Program-made: the position numbers and the translations under genes | Notes under the pieces: model-generated | Databases searched by the model: none | Told to the model about the DNA's origin: nothing | What the model saw: only the letters and a program-made list of their open reading frames with translations | Source: Kluyvera ascorbata ATCC 33433 | Lineage (GTDB): Bacteria > Pseudomonadota > Gammaproteobacteria > Enterobacterales > Enterobacteriaceae | NCBI RefSeq assembly: GCF_000735365.1 | Contig: NZ_JMPL01000041.1 | Span: forward strand, 1 to 33,023 | Length of the DNA stretch: 33,023 bases | Reading direction: 5' to 3' | Shown: one piece after another, positions 16,785 to 25,247 of the stretch | Layout: each line of letters opens with the position of its first letter | How positions within the stretch are numbered: position 1 is the stretch's first letter

Positions 16785-16802
16785 ATGGTAAACGCTTACC
16801 AT
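16785..16802. promoter_or_regulatory. LacI/GalR-type operator candidate before yafK
   Basis: ATGGTAAACGCTTACCAT is an 18-bp palindrome with 16 of 18 positions symmetric, centred on CG. This is the shape of LacI/GalR-family operators, in which the regulator's hinge helices bind a central CpG. It lies 118 bp before the yafK start and 423 bp from nqrA. A matching half-site (GTTTACCAT) is at 16589-16597. The regulator and target gene are not known. Confidence 0.45.
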
Positions 16803-16920
16803 CCCTCTTGCGAAAAAATGCGGTGGTGCTAAGGTGAGCGCACAAAAAACAGATTTGTCTGCTTTTTTCTCTCTATTGCCTTCCTGGCATGTTGTTATCT
16901 TTTATCAAGGAACAAGTAGT

Positions 16921-17661
16921 ATGCGCAAAATCGCATTTGTTATTGCGATGCTTTTGATGCCGTGCGTTTCGTTTGCTGGGTTATTAAGCAGCAATACGCC
17001 AACGACGCCTGTCAGCAAAGAATATAAGCAGCAAATGATGGGCTCACCGGTTTACATCCAAATCTTCAAAGAAGAGCGCACACTCGATCTCTTCGTCAAG
17101 ATGGGTGAAACCTACCAACTCCTCGATAGCTATAAGATCTGCAACTACTCAGGTGGCCTGGGGCCGAAGCAGCGTCAGGGCGACTTCAAAAGTCCGGAAG
17201 GGTTTTACTCGGTGCAGCGCAGCCAGTTGAAGCCGGATAGCCGCTTCTATAAAGCGATTAATATTGGTTTCCCGAACGCCTATGACCGTTCTCACGGTTA
17301 TGAAGGGAAATATCTGATGATTCACGGTGCCTGCGTGTCAATTGGCTGCTATGCCATGACCGACTCCGGTATTGATGAGATCTTCCAGTTCGTGACCGCG
17401 GCGTTAGTCTTCGGCCAGTCGAGCGTTGAAGTCAGCATCTATCCATTCCGCATGACCGATGCCAACATGAAGCGTCACAAATATTCCTACTACAACGATT
17501 TCTGGCAGCAGTTGAAGCCGGGCTACGACTACTTCCAGCAGACGCATAAGCCGCCGATGGTATCGGTTGTTGATGGGCGTTATGTGGTCAGCAAGCCGCT
17601 GAGCCACGAAGTGGTTCAGCCGCAGCTGGCCTCAAACTATACGCTCCCCGAGGCAAAATAA
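16921..17661 (+). CDS. yafK: YafK/DpaA, periplasmic YkuD-family amidase
   Basis: YafK (also called DpaA or LdtF) has the L,D-transpeptidase (YkuD) fold but in E. coli acts as an amidase that releases Braun lipoprotein from peptidoglycan, helping control the outer membrane link to the wall. From ATG 16921 the protein has 246 residues, the E. coli length; AAGGAA lies 8 nt before it, while an upstream in-frame start at 16834 would place 29 extra residues before the signal peptide and is rejected. The signal peptide is about residues 1-19 ([19 protein letters not shown]). The catalytic motif [10 protein letters not shown] gives His135 and Cys143. It converges on yafJ with a 30-bp overlap of the coding ends. 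Confidence 0.95.
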   Translation: MRKIAFVIAMLLMPCVSFAGLLSSNTPTTPVSKEYKQQMMGSPVYIQIFKEERTLDLFVKMGETYQLLDSYKICNYSGGLGPKQRQGDFKSPEGFYSVQRSQLKPDSRFYKAINIGFPNAYDRSHGYEGKYLMIHGACVSIGCYAMTDSGIDEIFQFVTAALVFGQSSVEVSIYPFRMTDANMKRHKYSYYNDFWQQLKPGYDYFQQTHKPPMVSVVDGRYVVSKPLSHEVVQPQLASNYTLPEAK

Positions 17662-18399
17662 TCGCCATTCGCCTGGCATAATCTTGTGCCAGGTTTCATT
17701 CCCCGTCAGCGGTTGAGTTGCTATCACGGTAACCACATCGTTGGCGGTGGTCTCCTGCTGAAAATCAATTTCCACATCCCTATCCAGAAGTTTTGCCACG
17801 CCAAAAGGCGCACGACGCGTTATCCAGTACAGGTTGGTTGAGCAGAATGCCATGACGTAACGGCCATCTGACAGCAGCATGTTAAACACGCCCTTTTCGC
17901 GCAGTTCGTCCGCCAGCGAGGCGATGTACTTAAAGACCGCCTGCATATTGCCAGGCGTACGCGGATAGCGCTCGGTGAGCTTGTACAACAACCAGCAAAA
18001 GGCTTTTTCGCTGTCGGTTTCCCCGACCGGGCGGAACTGTCCCGTTTCCAGCGATTTATAGCCGGTAAGCTGCCCGTTATGGGCGTAGGTCCAGTTGCGC
18101 CCCCAGAGCTCTCGGGTAAACGGGTGGGTATTTTCCAGCGCCACCATTCCGCGATTCGCCTGGCGAATATGCGCAATGACGGAGCAGGACTTGATGGGAT
18201 AGTCCTGCACCAGTTTCGCGATAGGAGATTGGTAGCTGGGTTGGGGGTCTTTGAACGTGCGACAGCCTTTGCCTTCATAGAAGGTAATTCCCCAGCCGTC
18301 TTTATGCGGCCCGGTGCCTCCGCCGCGCTGGACCAGCCCGGTAAAACTGAAGCAGATATCGGTTGGCACATTGGCGCTCATCCCGAGCAGTTCGCACAT
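17632..18399 (-). CDS. yafJ: YafJ, class II glutamine amidotransferase-like protein
   Basis: YafJ belongs to the N-terminal-nucleophile glutamine amidotransferase family (GATase class II, DUF3700-like) that hydrolyses glutamine to release ammonia; its partner and product are unknown. From ATG 18399 the protein has 255 residues and begins [19 protein letters not shown], so Cys2 becomes the N-terminal nucleophile after Met removal. The family motifs [20 protein letters not shown] and GETDSEKAF are visible. A GGGGGTG site precedes this start; an upstream ATG adding six residues would hide the Cys and is rejected. It starts 41 bp after gmhA on the same strand and probably shares its transcript. 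Its end overlaps yafK by 30 bp, tail to tail. Confidence 0.95.
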   Translation of the reverse strand: MCELLGMSANVPTDICFSFTGLVQRGGGTGPHKDGWGITFYEGKGCRTFKDPQPSYQSPIAKLVQDYPIKSCSVIAHIRQANRGMVALENTHPFTRELWGRNWTYAHNGQLTGYKSLETGQFRPVGETDSEKAFCWLLYKLTERYPRTPGNMQAVFKYIASLADELREKGVFNMLLSDGRYVMAFCSTNLYWITRRAPFGVAKLLDRDVEIDFQQETTANDVVTVIATQPLTGNETWHKIMPGEWRLFCLGERIV

Positions 18400-18440
18400 A
18401 TCACACCCCCACAGCAATCGGGGCCGGAGCCCCGTGAAAC

Positions 18441-19022
18441 TTAAGCTTTAACCATCTCTTTTTCGATAAGCATAATCAGGATATGAATCACTTTAATGTG
18501 AATTTCCTGAACGCGGTCAGCGTAGCCAAAATGCGGTACGCGAATTTCGATGTCCGCGGAACCGGCCATTTTGCCACCGTCTTTACCGGTCAGCGTAATC
18601 ACTTTCATCCCTTGCGCACGCGCCGCTTCAATCGCTTTGATCACGTTAGCGGAGTTACCTGAGGTAGAGATACCCAGCAGCACGTCACCCGCACGACCCA
18701 CGGATTCAACGTAACGAGAGAACACATATTCATAACCGAAATCATTACTCACGCAGGAGAGATGACTGACGTCGGAAATCGCAATCGCCGGGTAGCCCGG
18801 GCGGTTTTCACGATAACGACCTGTCAGCTCTTCCGCGAAGTGCATTGCATCACAATGAGAACCACCGTTACCGCAGGAGAGCACTTTACCGCCGGCTTTA
18901 AAGCTGTCTGCCAGCAGGACTGCTGCGCGCTGAATCGCATGGATGTTGGCTTCATCCTTGAGGAAATTTGCCAGCGTATCGGCGGCTTCATTCAGTTCGT
19001 TACGAATAAGATCCTGGTACAT
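18441..19022 (-). CDS. gmhA: Sedoheptulose 7-phosphate isomerase GmhA
   Basis: GmhA (LpcA) turns sedoheptulose 7-phosphate into D-glycero-D-manno-heptose 7-phosphate, the first step of ADP-heptose synthesis for the LPS inner core. It is a cytoplasmic homotetramer with a SIS fold. The 193-residue product has the sugar phosphate site segments [17 protein letters not shown] and [11 protein letters not shown]; catalytic Glu65 and His180 are in place. It is one residue longer than the E. coli protein at the C-terminus. The ATG at 19022 follows AAGGA. A possible -10 element (TACACT on the minus strand, 19061-19066) lies about 40 bp upstream; it is divergent from fadE. Confidence 0.97.
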   Translation of the reverse strand: MYQDLIRNELNEAADTLANFLKDEANIHAIQRAAVLLADSFKAGGKVLSCGNGGSHCDAMHFAEELTGRYRENRPGYPAIAISDVSHLSCVSNDFGYEYVFSRYVESVGRAGDVLLGISTSGNSANVIKAIEAARAQGMKVITLTGKDGGKMAGSADIEIRVPHFGYADRVQEIHIKVIHILIMLIEKEMVKA

Positions 19023-19160
19023 GAGGATAATCCTTCAGCATTAATAAAATTGTCATCGCTAGTGTACCGGATAGCGCCAGCCCAGAGAAGCAAGCACGAA
19101 TGTATTCACCAGATGTTTGGATTTTTAGTGCGCTAAAAAGAAGCAACAATGTGAGCGAGG

Positions 19161-19191
19161 TTGTAATTATTTTGTAAACACATTGCTAAAT
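19161..19191 (+). promoter_or_regulatory. Candidate fadE promoter
   Basis: TTGTAA (19161-19166) could be the -35 element and GCTAAA/CTAAAT (about 19185-19191) the -10 element, with 18-19 bp between them. It lies just upstream of the FadR site, so FadR bound there would sit downstream of the start point. The match to consensus is moderate. Confidence 0.4.
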
Positions 19192-19222
19192 AAAAACGGT
19201 TCAACTACAACCATATCATCAC

Positions 19223-19239
19223 AAGTGGTCAGACCTCCT
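19223..19239 (+). promoter_or_regulatory. FadR operator candidate upstream of fadE
   Basis: AAGTGGTCAGACCTCCT contains the FadR core TGGTCnGACC with perfect dyad symmetry GGTC-A-GACC. It lies 22 bp before the fadE start. FadR represses fad genes when long-chain acyl-CoA is absent, and the E. coli fadE promoter has a site of this kind. Confidence 0.7.
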
Positions 19240-19260
19240 ACAAGACAGGGGCATTTCTCT

Positions 19261-21705
19261 ATGATGATTTTGAGTATTGTTTTAACCATTGCCGTACTCG
19301 GCGCACTCTTCTACCACCGCATTAGTTTGACGCTCGGCAGCGTAATTCTGCTGGCGTGGACTGCCGCTCTCGGCGCGATTGGCCTGTGGAACCTGTGGCT
19401 GCTGGTGCCGCTGGCCATCATTCTGGTGCCGTTCAACTTTACGCCGATGCGTAAAGCGCTGATCTCCACACCGGTGTTCCGCATGTTCAGCAAAGTGATG
19501 CCGCCGATGTCGCGCACTGAGAAAGAAGCGATTGATGCTGGCACCACCTGGTGGGAAGGCGACCTGTTCCGCGGCAACCCGGACTGGAAAAAGCTGCATA
19601 ACTACCCGCGTCCACAGCTGACCGCCGAAGAGCAGGCGTTTATTGATGGCCCGGTTGAAGAAGCGTGCCGTATGGCTAACGACTTTGCTATCACCCACGA
19701 GATGGCTGACCTGCCGCCGGAGCTGTGGGCCTACCTGAAAGAACACCGTTTCTTCGCAATGATCATTAAGAAAGAGTACGGTGGTCTGGAATTCTCCGCT
19801 TATGCCCAGGCTCGCGTGCTGCAAAAGCTCTCCGGCGTTTCCGGCATTCTGGCTATTACCGTCGGCGTACCTAACTCCTTAGGACCGGGCGAACTGCTGC
19901 AGCATTACGGTACTGAAGAGCAAAAAGATCATTACCTGCCACGCCTGGCGCGCGGTCAGGAGATCCCATGCTTCGCGCTGACCAGCCCAGAAGCAGGCTC
20001 TGATGCTGGTGCAATTCCGGATACCGGCGTCGTCTGTATGGGCGAGTGGCAGGGCGAGCAGGTTCTGGGCATGCGTTTAACCTGGAACAAGCGTTATATC
20101 ACCCTCGCGCCAATTGCGACCGTACTGGGCCTGGCGTTCAAGCTTTCTGACCCGGAAAAACTGCTGGGCGGTGCGGAAGATTTAGGCATCACCTGTGCGC
20201 TGATCCCAACCAACACCCCAGGCGTTGAAATTGGTCGTCGTCACTTCCCGCTGAACGTGCCGTTCCAGAACGGTCCAACGCGCGGTCAGGATATCTTCGT
20301 ACCGATCGACTACATCATCGGCGGGCCGAAAATGGCCGGTCAGGGCTGGCGTATGCTGGTTGAATGTCTGTCTGTTGGCCGCGGTATTACCCTGCCGTCC
20401 AACTCAACCGGTGGCGTGAAATCCGTTGCGCTGGCGACCGGTGCCTACGCGCATATTCGCCGTCAGTTCAAAGTATCCATTGGTAAAATGGAAGGGATTG
20501 AAGAGCCATTGGCGCGTATTGCAGGCAACGCCTACGTGATGGACGCTGCGGCAACGTTAATTACCTACGGCATTATGCTCGGTGAAAAACCGGCGGTACT
20601 GTCGGCCATCGTGAAGTACCACTGCACCCATCGCGGCCAGCAGTCCATCGTTGACGCCATGGATATCGCCGGAGGGAAAGGCATTATGCTCGGTGAAGGT
20701 AACTTCCTGGCACGTGCTTACCAGGGTGCGCCAATCGCCATTACCGTTGAAGGCGCGAACATTCTGACTCGTAGCATGATGATCTTCGGCCAGGGCGCTA
20801 TTCGTTGCCATCCATACGTACTGGAAGAGATGGCCGCGGCGCAGAATAAAGATGCCGATGCGTTCGATAAGCTGCTGTTTAAACACATCGGCCACGTCGG
20901 TAGCAACAAAGTACGTAGCTTCTGGTTGGGGATTACCCGTGGCTTAACTAGCCCAACGCCAACCCGCGATGCGACCAAACGTTACTATCAGCACCTGAAC
21001 CGTCTGAGTGCCAACCTGGCGTTGCTGTCTGACGTTTCCATGGCGGTGCTGGGTGGTAGCCTGAAGCGTCGTGAGCGTATCTCCGCCCGTCTGGGTGATG
21101 TGTTGAGCCAGCTGTACCTCGCCTCTTCCGTCCTGAAGCGCTATGACGATGAAGGGCGTAACGAAGCGGATTTACCGCTGGTACACTGGGGCGTTCAGGA
21201 TGCTCTGCATCAGGCTGAGCAGGCCATTGACGACCTGCTGAAGAACTTCCCGAACCGCTTTGTCGCAGGGGCAATGCGCGTGGTTATCTTCCCGACCGGT
21301 CGTCATTACGATGCGCCATCCGATAAGCTCGACCACAGCGTAGCGAAAATTCTGCAGACGCCGAGCGCCACCCGTTCCCGTATCGGCCGCGGTCAGTACC
21401 TGACCCCGAGCGAGCACAACCCGGTTGGCCTGCTGGAAGAAGCGCTGGTTGACGTCATGGCAGCCGACCCTATCCACCAGCGTATCTGCAAAGAAATTGG
21501 CAAGAACCTGCCGTTTACCCGACTGGATGAACTGGCACGTAATGCGCTGGCTAAGGGCTTGATTAACCAGGAAGAAGCGGCCATTCTGACCAAAGCAGAA
21601 GTCAGCCGACTGCGCAGTATCAACGTTGACGACTTTGCACCGGACGAGCTGGCGACCAAGCCGGTAAAGCTGCCGGACAACGTGCGCAAGGTTGAAGCCG
21701 CGTAA
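19261..21705 (+). CDS. fadE: Acyl-CoA dehydrogenase FadE
   Basis: FadE carries out the first step of fatty acid beta-oxidation, oxidising acyl-CoA to trans-2-enoyl-CoA with FAD. From ATG 19261 the protein has 814 residues, the E. coli length; the frame is open upstream to 19183, but a start there would put 26 extra residues before MMILS and lie ahead of the FadR operator, so it is rejected. Two N-terminal hydrophobic segments (about 1-50) suggest membrane association. The acyl-CoA dehydrogenase core follows with [23 protein letters not shown] and [20 protein letters not shown], then a long C-terminal domain special to this bacterial type. It is divergent from gmhA, followed by a strong terminator, and probably monocistronic. 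Confidence 0.97.
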   Translation: MMILSIVLTIAVLGALFYHRISLTLGSVILLAWTAALGAIGLWNLWLLVPLAIILVPFNFTPMRKALISTPVFRMFSKVMPPMSRTEKEAIDAGTTWWEGDLFRGNPDWKKLHNYPRPQLTAEEQAFIDGPVEEACRMANDFAITHEMADLPPELWAYLKEHRFFAMIIKKEYGGLEFSAYAQARVLQKLSGVSGILAITVGVPNSLGPGELLQHYGTEEQKDHYLPRLARGQEIPCFALTSPEAGSDAGAIPDTGVVCMGEWQGEQVLGMRLTWNKRYITLAPIATVLGLAFKLSDPEKLLGGAEDLGITCALIPTNTPGVEIGRRHFPLNVPFQNGPTRGQDIFVPIDYIIGGPKMAGQGWRMLVECLSVGRGITLPSNSTGGVKSVALATGAYAHIRRQFKVSIGKMEGIEEPLARIAGNAYVMDAAATLITYGIMLGEKPAVLSAIVKYHCTHRGQQSIVDAMDIAGGKGIMLGEGNFLARAYQGAPIAITVEGANILTRSMMIFGQGAIRCHPYVLEEMAAAQNKDADAFDKLLFKHIGHVGSNKVRSFWLGITRGLTSPTPTRDATKRYYQHLNRLSANLALLSDVSMAVLGGSLKRRERISARLGDVLSQLYLASSVLKRYDDEGRNEADLPLVHWGVQDALHQAEQAIDDLLKNFPNRFVAGAMRVVIFPTGRHYDAPSDKLDHSVAKILQTPSATRSRIGRGQYLTPSEHNPVGLLEEALVDVMAADPIHQRICKEIGKNLPFTRLDELARNALAKGLINQEEAAILTKAEVSRLRSINVDDFAPDELATKPVKLPDNVRKVEAA

Positions 21706-21726
21706 CGTTTTCGATTCGTTATCCTC

Positions 21727-21754
21727 AAAGCGGAGCCTGGCTCCGCTTTTTTTT
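21727..21754 (+). terminator. Rho-independent terminator of fadE
   Basis: The arms AAGCGGAG (21728-21735) and CTCCGCTT (21741-21748) pair around a CCTGG loop and are followed by a run of T to 21754. It starts 23 nt after the fadE stop codon. Confidence 0.92.
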
Positions 21755-21834
21755 ATGCAAACTGTCCTCAGCAAAGCTGCAGCCTGATAAGGTGTTACAG
21801 TTAGGTTTACGTCCTGCAACAGAGGAGTATCACC

Positions 21835-22605
21835 ATGTCTGGCTTGAAGATTACCCTTTTACAACAACCCCTCGTGTGGATGGACGGCCCCGCAAATCTG
21901 CGCCACTTTTCCCGGCAGATGGAAGGGATTACCGGGCGTGACGTAATCGTCCTGCCGGAAATGTTTACCACAGGCTTTGCGATGGAAGCGGCGGAACAAT
22001 CGATGTCAGAAGATGAGGTTGTGGCCTGGATGCGCGAGCAAGCCGCGCGCGCCAATGCACTGGTGTGCGGGAGCGCCGCGCTACAAACCGGTCTCGGCGC
22101 GGTGAACCGTTTTCTGCTCGTTGAACCGGAAGGTCACGTCCACCGCTATGATAAACGCCACCTGTTCCGAATGGCAGATGAGCATCATCACTACGTTGCT
22201 GGTAACCAACGTCTGGTGTTGACGTGGCGAGGCTGGCGTATCCTGCCGCTGGTGTGTTACGACCTGCGTTTCCCGGTGTGGTCGCGCAACCGAAATGATT
22301 ACGATCTGGCGCTTTACGTGGCGAACTGGCCTGCGCCACGCTCCGTACATTGGCAGGCGTTACTGACCGCGCGGGCAATCGAGAATCAGGCCTATGTTGC
22401 AGGATGCAATCGCGTCGGTACCGATGGCAACGGCCATCACTATCGAGGCGATAGCAGGATTATTACCCCGCAAGGTGAAATTCTGGCCACCGCCGAGCCG
22501 CATCAGGCAACGCGTATCGACGGTGAGCTTTCGCTTGCAGCACTACAAGAATATCGCGAGAAATTCCCCGCCTGGCAGGATGCCGATCCCTTTGCGCTTG
22601 GTTGA
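21835..22605 (+). CDS. yafV: Omega-amidase YafV (nitrilase superfamily)
   Basis: YafV is a Nit2-like omega-amidase of the nitrilase superfamily, thought to hydrolyse alpha-ketoglutaramate or similar omega-amides as metabolite repair linked to glutamine or methionine transamination. The 256-residue cytoplasmic protein has the Glu-Lys-Cys triad: Glu42 in LPEMFTTGF, Lys107 in YDKRHLF and Cys141 in LVCYDLRFPVW. The ATG at 21835 has GAGGAG before it. It lies 130 bp after fadE, separated by the fadE terminator. In K-12 the lysozyme inhibitor gene ivy lies between these two genes; here it is absent. It converges on the eamB-like gene, 5 bp away. Confidence 0.95.
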   Translation: MSGLKITLLQQPLVWMDGPANLRHFSRQMEGITGRDVIVLPEMFTTGFAMEAAEQSMSEDEVVAWMREQAARANALVCGSAALQTGLGAVNRFLLVEPEGHVHRYDKRHLFRMADEHHHYVAGNQRLVLTWRGWRILPLVCYDLRFPVWSRNRNDYDLALYVANWPAPRSVHWQALLTARAIENQAYVAGCNRVGTDGNGHHYRGDSRIITPQGEILATAEPHQATRIDGELSLAALQEYREKFPAWQDADPFALG

Positions 22606-22610
22606 AAGGT

Positions 22611-23198
22611 TTAGATAAACATCCGCACCGCACAATAAATCAGCAATGCCGCCAGCAACCAATTTAGCTGGCGGCCATAGCGTTGAAATACCCGCTGAAA
22701 AAGATGCCCCGCCAGCGCCCAGCAAACATTGCCAAATACCCCAATCACCGCCAGCAAAAGGCTCACCCCAACCACCCAGTGCCAGTCTCGCGTATAGGGC
22801 AGTACAAAAGTCGACAGCGCCGTGATGCCATACAGGATAATTTTCACGTTCACAAACTGTAGCCCACAGCCAGCCCAGAAGCTGACCGGCACCTGCCTGG
22901 CATTACCACCACCAGGTGTGCTCATGGCGATACGCCAGGCAAGCCAGACGATATACGCTGCCCCCACAATACTCAGCCAGTGCGACATCGTTGGGTCTAG
23001 TCTCACCAACGAAAAAGTTAACCCCGCGCACAGTAGCATAATGGCTAAAAAGCCCGCTCCCATTCCAGCCAGCACCCGTGAGCTCTGGCGAAAACCATGG
23101 GTGGTGACAGCATTAAGCGCCAGAATATTATTCGGGCCGGGAGTTAGCGCGGTGATCAGGGTATAGGTAAAAAAAGCACTTATCAGGGTTGAAGTCAC
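22611..23198 (-). CDS. eamB: LysE/RhtB-family exporter, EamB-like (cysteine/O-acetylserine efflux)
   Basis: A 195-residue inner-membrane exporter of the LysE/RhtB family, about six helices. It closely resembles E. coli EamB (YfiK), which exports O-acetylserine and cysteine: shared stretches include YTLITALTPGPNNILAL near the N-terminus, GFRQSSRVLAGM, and QFVNVKIILYG in the middle, and the length is identical. The start is a GTG (23198) with AAGGAG 8 nt before it. It is divergent from a yfiE-like LysR regulator, the same pairing as yfiE-eamB in E. coli, so the pair is probably an exporter with its regulator. In K-12 that pair lies elsewhere on the chromosome; here it is next to a tRNA-Asp gene. 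Confidence 0.88.
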   Translation of the reverse strand: MTSTLISAFFTYTLITALTPGPNNILALNAVTTHGFRQSSRVLAGMGAGFLAIMLLCAGLTFSLVRLDPTMSHWLSIVGAAYIVWLAWRIAMSTPGGGNARQVPVSFWAGCGLQFVNVKIILYGITALSTFVLPYTRDWHWVVGVSLLLAVIGVFGNVCWALAGHLFQRVFQRYGRQLNWLLAALLIYCAVRMFI

Positions 23199-23249
23199 TT
23201 GTTATCTCCTTGGTTTTGCCTGACAGTACCCGAAGACAATTATTTAAAA

Positions 23250-23281
23250 AAATGAATGTTTTCTGATTAAGAATTCGAATT
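23250..23281. promoter_or_regulatory. Possible LysR-type operator between eamB and yfiE
   Basis: The 104-bp divergent space is AT-rich and holds the perfect palindrome AATTCGAATT (23272-23281) and an imperfect dyad AAAATGAATGTTTT (23249-23262). LysR-type regulators usually bind such AT-rich dyads in the divergent promoter region. No functional assignment beyond that is possible. Confidence 0.35.
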
Positions 23282-23302
23282 TATCGATACATTGAGGTCA
23301 CG

Positions 23303-24184
23303 ATGGATTTACGCCGTTTTATTACGCTGAAAACCGTGGTGGAAGAAGGTTCGTTCCTACGCGCATCGCAAAAACTGTGCTGCACTCAGTCGACTGTTAC
23401 CTTTCATATTCAGCAGCTTGAACAAGAGCTGTCGATGCAGCTTTTCGAGAAAATTGGCCGTCGAATGTGCCTGACCGCTGCGGGGAAAAACATCCTACCG
23501 CACGTTTATGAACTGACTAACGTTATCTCCTCTATTCGCCAGGCCGCCCAACAGGACGCCGAGCCGACGGGGGAGCTACGCGTGGCGACAGGCGAAACAC
23601 TGTTAGCTTATAAAATGCCGCAGGTTTTGCAGCGCTTTAAGCAGCGGGCACCGCAGGTAAAACTGTCGTTGCAATCACTGAACTGCTACGTCATTCGCGA
23701 TGCGCTGTTGGATGATAAGGTCGATCTTGGGGTCTTTTATCGGGTTGGGAACGATCAGGCCTTAACGATGCGCTATTTTGGTGAGCAGCCGCTCGTGCTG
23801 GTAGCATCCCCCGAATTTCATGGCTACGACTTCACCCGTCACGATCAGCACATTCCGGTGAGTTTTGTTATCAACGAGCCCCAGTGCATTTTTCGGCAGA
23901 TTTTTGAAAGTACGCTTCGCCAGCGGGCGATCACTATGGGAAATACCATTGAGCTGTGGAGTATTGAGAGCATTAAACAGTGCGTGGCGGGAAATCTGGG
24001 CGTGTCGTTCCTGCCACGTTTTACCGTCGAGCGAGAGCTAGCAAGCGGTGAATTGCAAGAGCTCCCGTTTAGCCCAACGCCAATGAAAATTAGCGCCCTT
24101 TGCGCACACCATGCCGGAAAAGCCGTTAGCCCTGCCATGCAGGTGTTTATGGAATGTATGGAGGCGTTGCTGGGCGAGGAATAA
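23303..24184 (+). CDS. yfiE: LysR-family transcriptional regulator, YfiE-like
   Basis: A 293-residue LysR-type regulator. The N-terminal winged helix-turn-helix is at residues 1-60 (LKTVVEEGSFLRASQKLC and TQSTVTFHIQQLEQELSMQL), followed by a linker helix and a periplasmic-binding-like effector domain (about 90-290). It matches E. coli YfiE over long stretches, including FRQIFESTLRQRAIT and HHAGKAVSPAM. The ATG at 23303 follows GAGGTCACG. It is divergent from the eamB-like exporter and should control it and itself; the inducer is unknown but may relate to cysteine or O-acetylserine by association. It ends 61 bp from the 3' end of the tRNA-Asp gene, with a shared stem-loop between. Confidence 0.9.
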   Translation: MDLRRFITLKTVVEEGSFLRASQKLCCTQSTVTFHIQQLEQELSMQLFEKIGRRMCLTAAGKNILPHVYELTNVISSIRQAAQQDAEPTGELRVATGETLLAYKMPQVLQRFKQRAPQVKLSLQSLNCYVIRDALLDDKVDLGVFYRVGNDQALTMRYFGEQPLVLVASPEFHGYDFTRHDQHIPVSFVINEPQCIFRQIFESTLRQRAITMGNTIELWSIESIKQCVAGNLGVSFLPRFTVERELASGELQELPFSPTPMKISALCAHHAGKAVSPAMQVFMECMEALLGEE

Positions 24185-24207
24185 AAAGTAAGGGGATAGA
24201 AACGACG

Positions 24208-24237
24208 AAAGCCCGAATCATTGCTGATTCGGGCTTT
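24208..24237. terminator. Bidirectional terminator between yfiE and tRNA-Asp
   Basis: A perfect 13-bp stem, AAAGCCCGAATCA (24208-24220) and TGATTCGGGCTTT (24225-24237), with a 4-nt loop. The gene on the left runs rightward and the tRNA runs leftward, so both could end here; the T tails are short on both sides. Confidence 0.85.
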
Positions 24238-24245
24238 CTGAATAG

Positions 24246-24322
24246 TGGCGGAACGGACGGGACTCGAACCCGCGACCCCCTGCGTGACAGGCAGGTATTC
24301 TAACCGACTGAACTACCGCTCC
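24246..24322 (-). tRNA. aspV: tRNA-Asp (GUC anticodon)
   Basis: On the minus strand this 77-nt gene begins GGAGCGGTAGTTCAG and ends in an encoded CCA. The anticodon stem-loop CCTGCCTGTCACGCAGG gives the anticodon GTC, and the T-arm GTTCGAGTCC is standard. It is identical over its whole length to the second tRNA-Asp at the right of the window. Position beside dnaQ corresponds to aspV of E. coli. Its own promoter is visible upstream. Confidence 0.98.
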
Positions 24323-24348
24323 GCTGTGTTCCCTTGGGAACGAGGCGA

Positions 24349-24377
24349 ATATTACGGATTCCCCGGCAAACCGTCAA
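24349..24377 (-). promoter_or_regulatory. Promoter of tRNA-Asp (aspV)
   Basis: On the minus strand TTGACG (24377-24372) is followed 17 bp later by TAATAT (24354-24349), close to the sigma-70 consensus in sequence and spacing. It lies 27 bp before the mature tRNA 5' end. Confidence 0.85.
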
Positions 24378-24452
24378 CGCTTTTTCTCTACTTTTGAATC
24401 GTTTGCTGCAAAAATCGCCCACACGCTTATTTTCACAGCAAAAACAGCCGTT

Positions 24453-25184
24453 TTACGACCGCCAGAGGCAGCTTCCGCCCTTTTTCTGCACCAGGTCGAG
24501 GCGCGATTCATGATTCGCCAGCTCTTCATCAGTAGCATAAACCACACGTAGTTTACTTGCCGCACGCACAATGCGCTGAATACCGGCATCTCCCACCTGC
24601 TGCTGCGATTCGCCTTCCATCGAGAACTTAATCGAGGTCTGCCCACCGGTCATGGTCAGATAGACATCCGCCAGAATCTGGGCATCGAGCAGTGCGCCGT
24701 GCAACGTACGCTTGGTGTTGTCTATCTCATAACGTGAACAGAGCGCATCGAGGCTGTTACGCTTGCCGGGGAACATCTTCCTCGCCAGCGCCAGGCTATC
24801 GGTGACTTTGCAGAAGGTACTGGTTTTTGGAATACCGCGGTTGAGCTTACTAAACTCATAGTCCATAAAGCCGATATCGAACGATGCGTTATGGATAACC
24901 AGTTCCGCACCGCGGATGTAGTCCATAAACTCGTCGGCTACGTCGGCAAAGGTCGGTTTATCCAGCAAAAACTCATCGGCGATACCGTGAACGCCGAACG
25001 CCTCAGGATCCACCAGCCGGTCGGGCTTGAGGTAAACGTGGAAGTTGTTGCCGGTTAAACGACGGTTTATCACCTCGACGGCACCGATCTCGATGATCTT
25101 GTGGCCTTCATAGTGGGCACCGATCTGGTTCATACCGGTGGTTTCGGTATCCAGAACGATCTGTCGTGTAATTGCAGTGCTCAT
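24453..25184 (-). CDS. dnaQ: DNA polymerase III epsilon subunit DnaQ (proofreading exonuclease)
   Basis: DnaQ is the 3'-5' proofreading exonuclease of the replicative DNA polymerase III core; it binds DnaE through its C-terminal tail. From ATG 25184 the protein has 243 residues, as in E. coli. DEDDh residues are all present: Asp12 and Glu14 in LDTETTG, Asp103 in [10 protein letters not shown], His162 and Asp167 in LHGALLDAQ. The beta-clamp motif QTSIKF (E. coli QTSMAF) is at about residues 182-187, and the C-terminal segment [12 protein letters not shown] binds polymerase. The gene is divergent from rnhA with 63 bp between, the same arrangement as in E. coli. Confidence 0.97.
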   Translation of the reverse strand: MSTAITRQIVLDTETTGMNQIGAHYEGHKIIEIGAVEVINRRLTGNNFHVYLKPDRLVDPEAFGVHGIADEFLLDKPTFADVADEFMDYIRGAELVIHNASFDIGFMDYEFSKLNRGIPKTSTFCKVTDSLALARKMFPGKRNSLDALCSRYEIDNTKRTLHGALLDAQILADVYLTMTGGQTSIKFSMEGESQQQVGDAGIQRIVRAASKLRVVYATDEELANHESRLDLVQKKGGSCLWRS

Positions 25185-25247
25185 ATCAGTCATTTATGTC
25201 AGACTTGCCGTTTAACTTTGATTGCAGATACAGGAAGTCTACCAGAG

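Larger units (their letters stand above)
16362..16920. other. 559-bp nqrA/yafK divergent intergenic region
   Basis: No convincing gene is seen: the short open frames here lack family sequence and good starts. It must hold the nqr promoter (leftward) and the yafK promoter (rightward). A leftward candidate is TTGAGT (16554-16559) with AATGAT 17 bp further on (16531-16536). Visible structures are a 12-bp palindrome at 16533-16544, which overlaps that candidate -10, a GTTTACCAT half-site at 16589-16597 and an 18-bp LacI/GalR-like palindrome at 16785-16802. The two TGGTAAAC-type elements are about 200 bp apart. Confidence 0.6.

Noticed and set aside
16629-16832. 67-codon open frame between nqrA and yafK
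   Set aside because: It has no clear ribosome site or recognisable sequence and runs through the palindrome at 16785-16802; more likely non-coding regulatory DNA.
21172-21819. 215-codon open frame on the minus strand
   Set aside because: It is antisense to the end of fadE and crosses its terminator, which a real gene would be unlikely to do.
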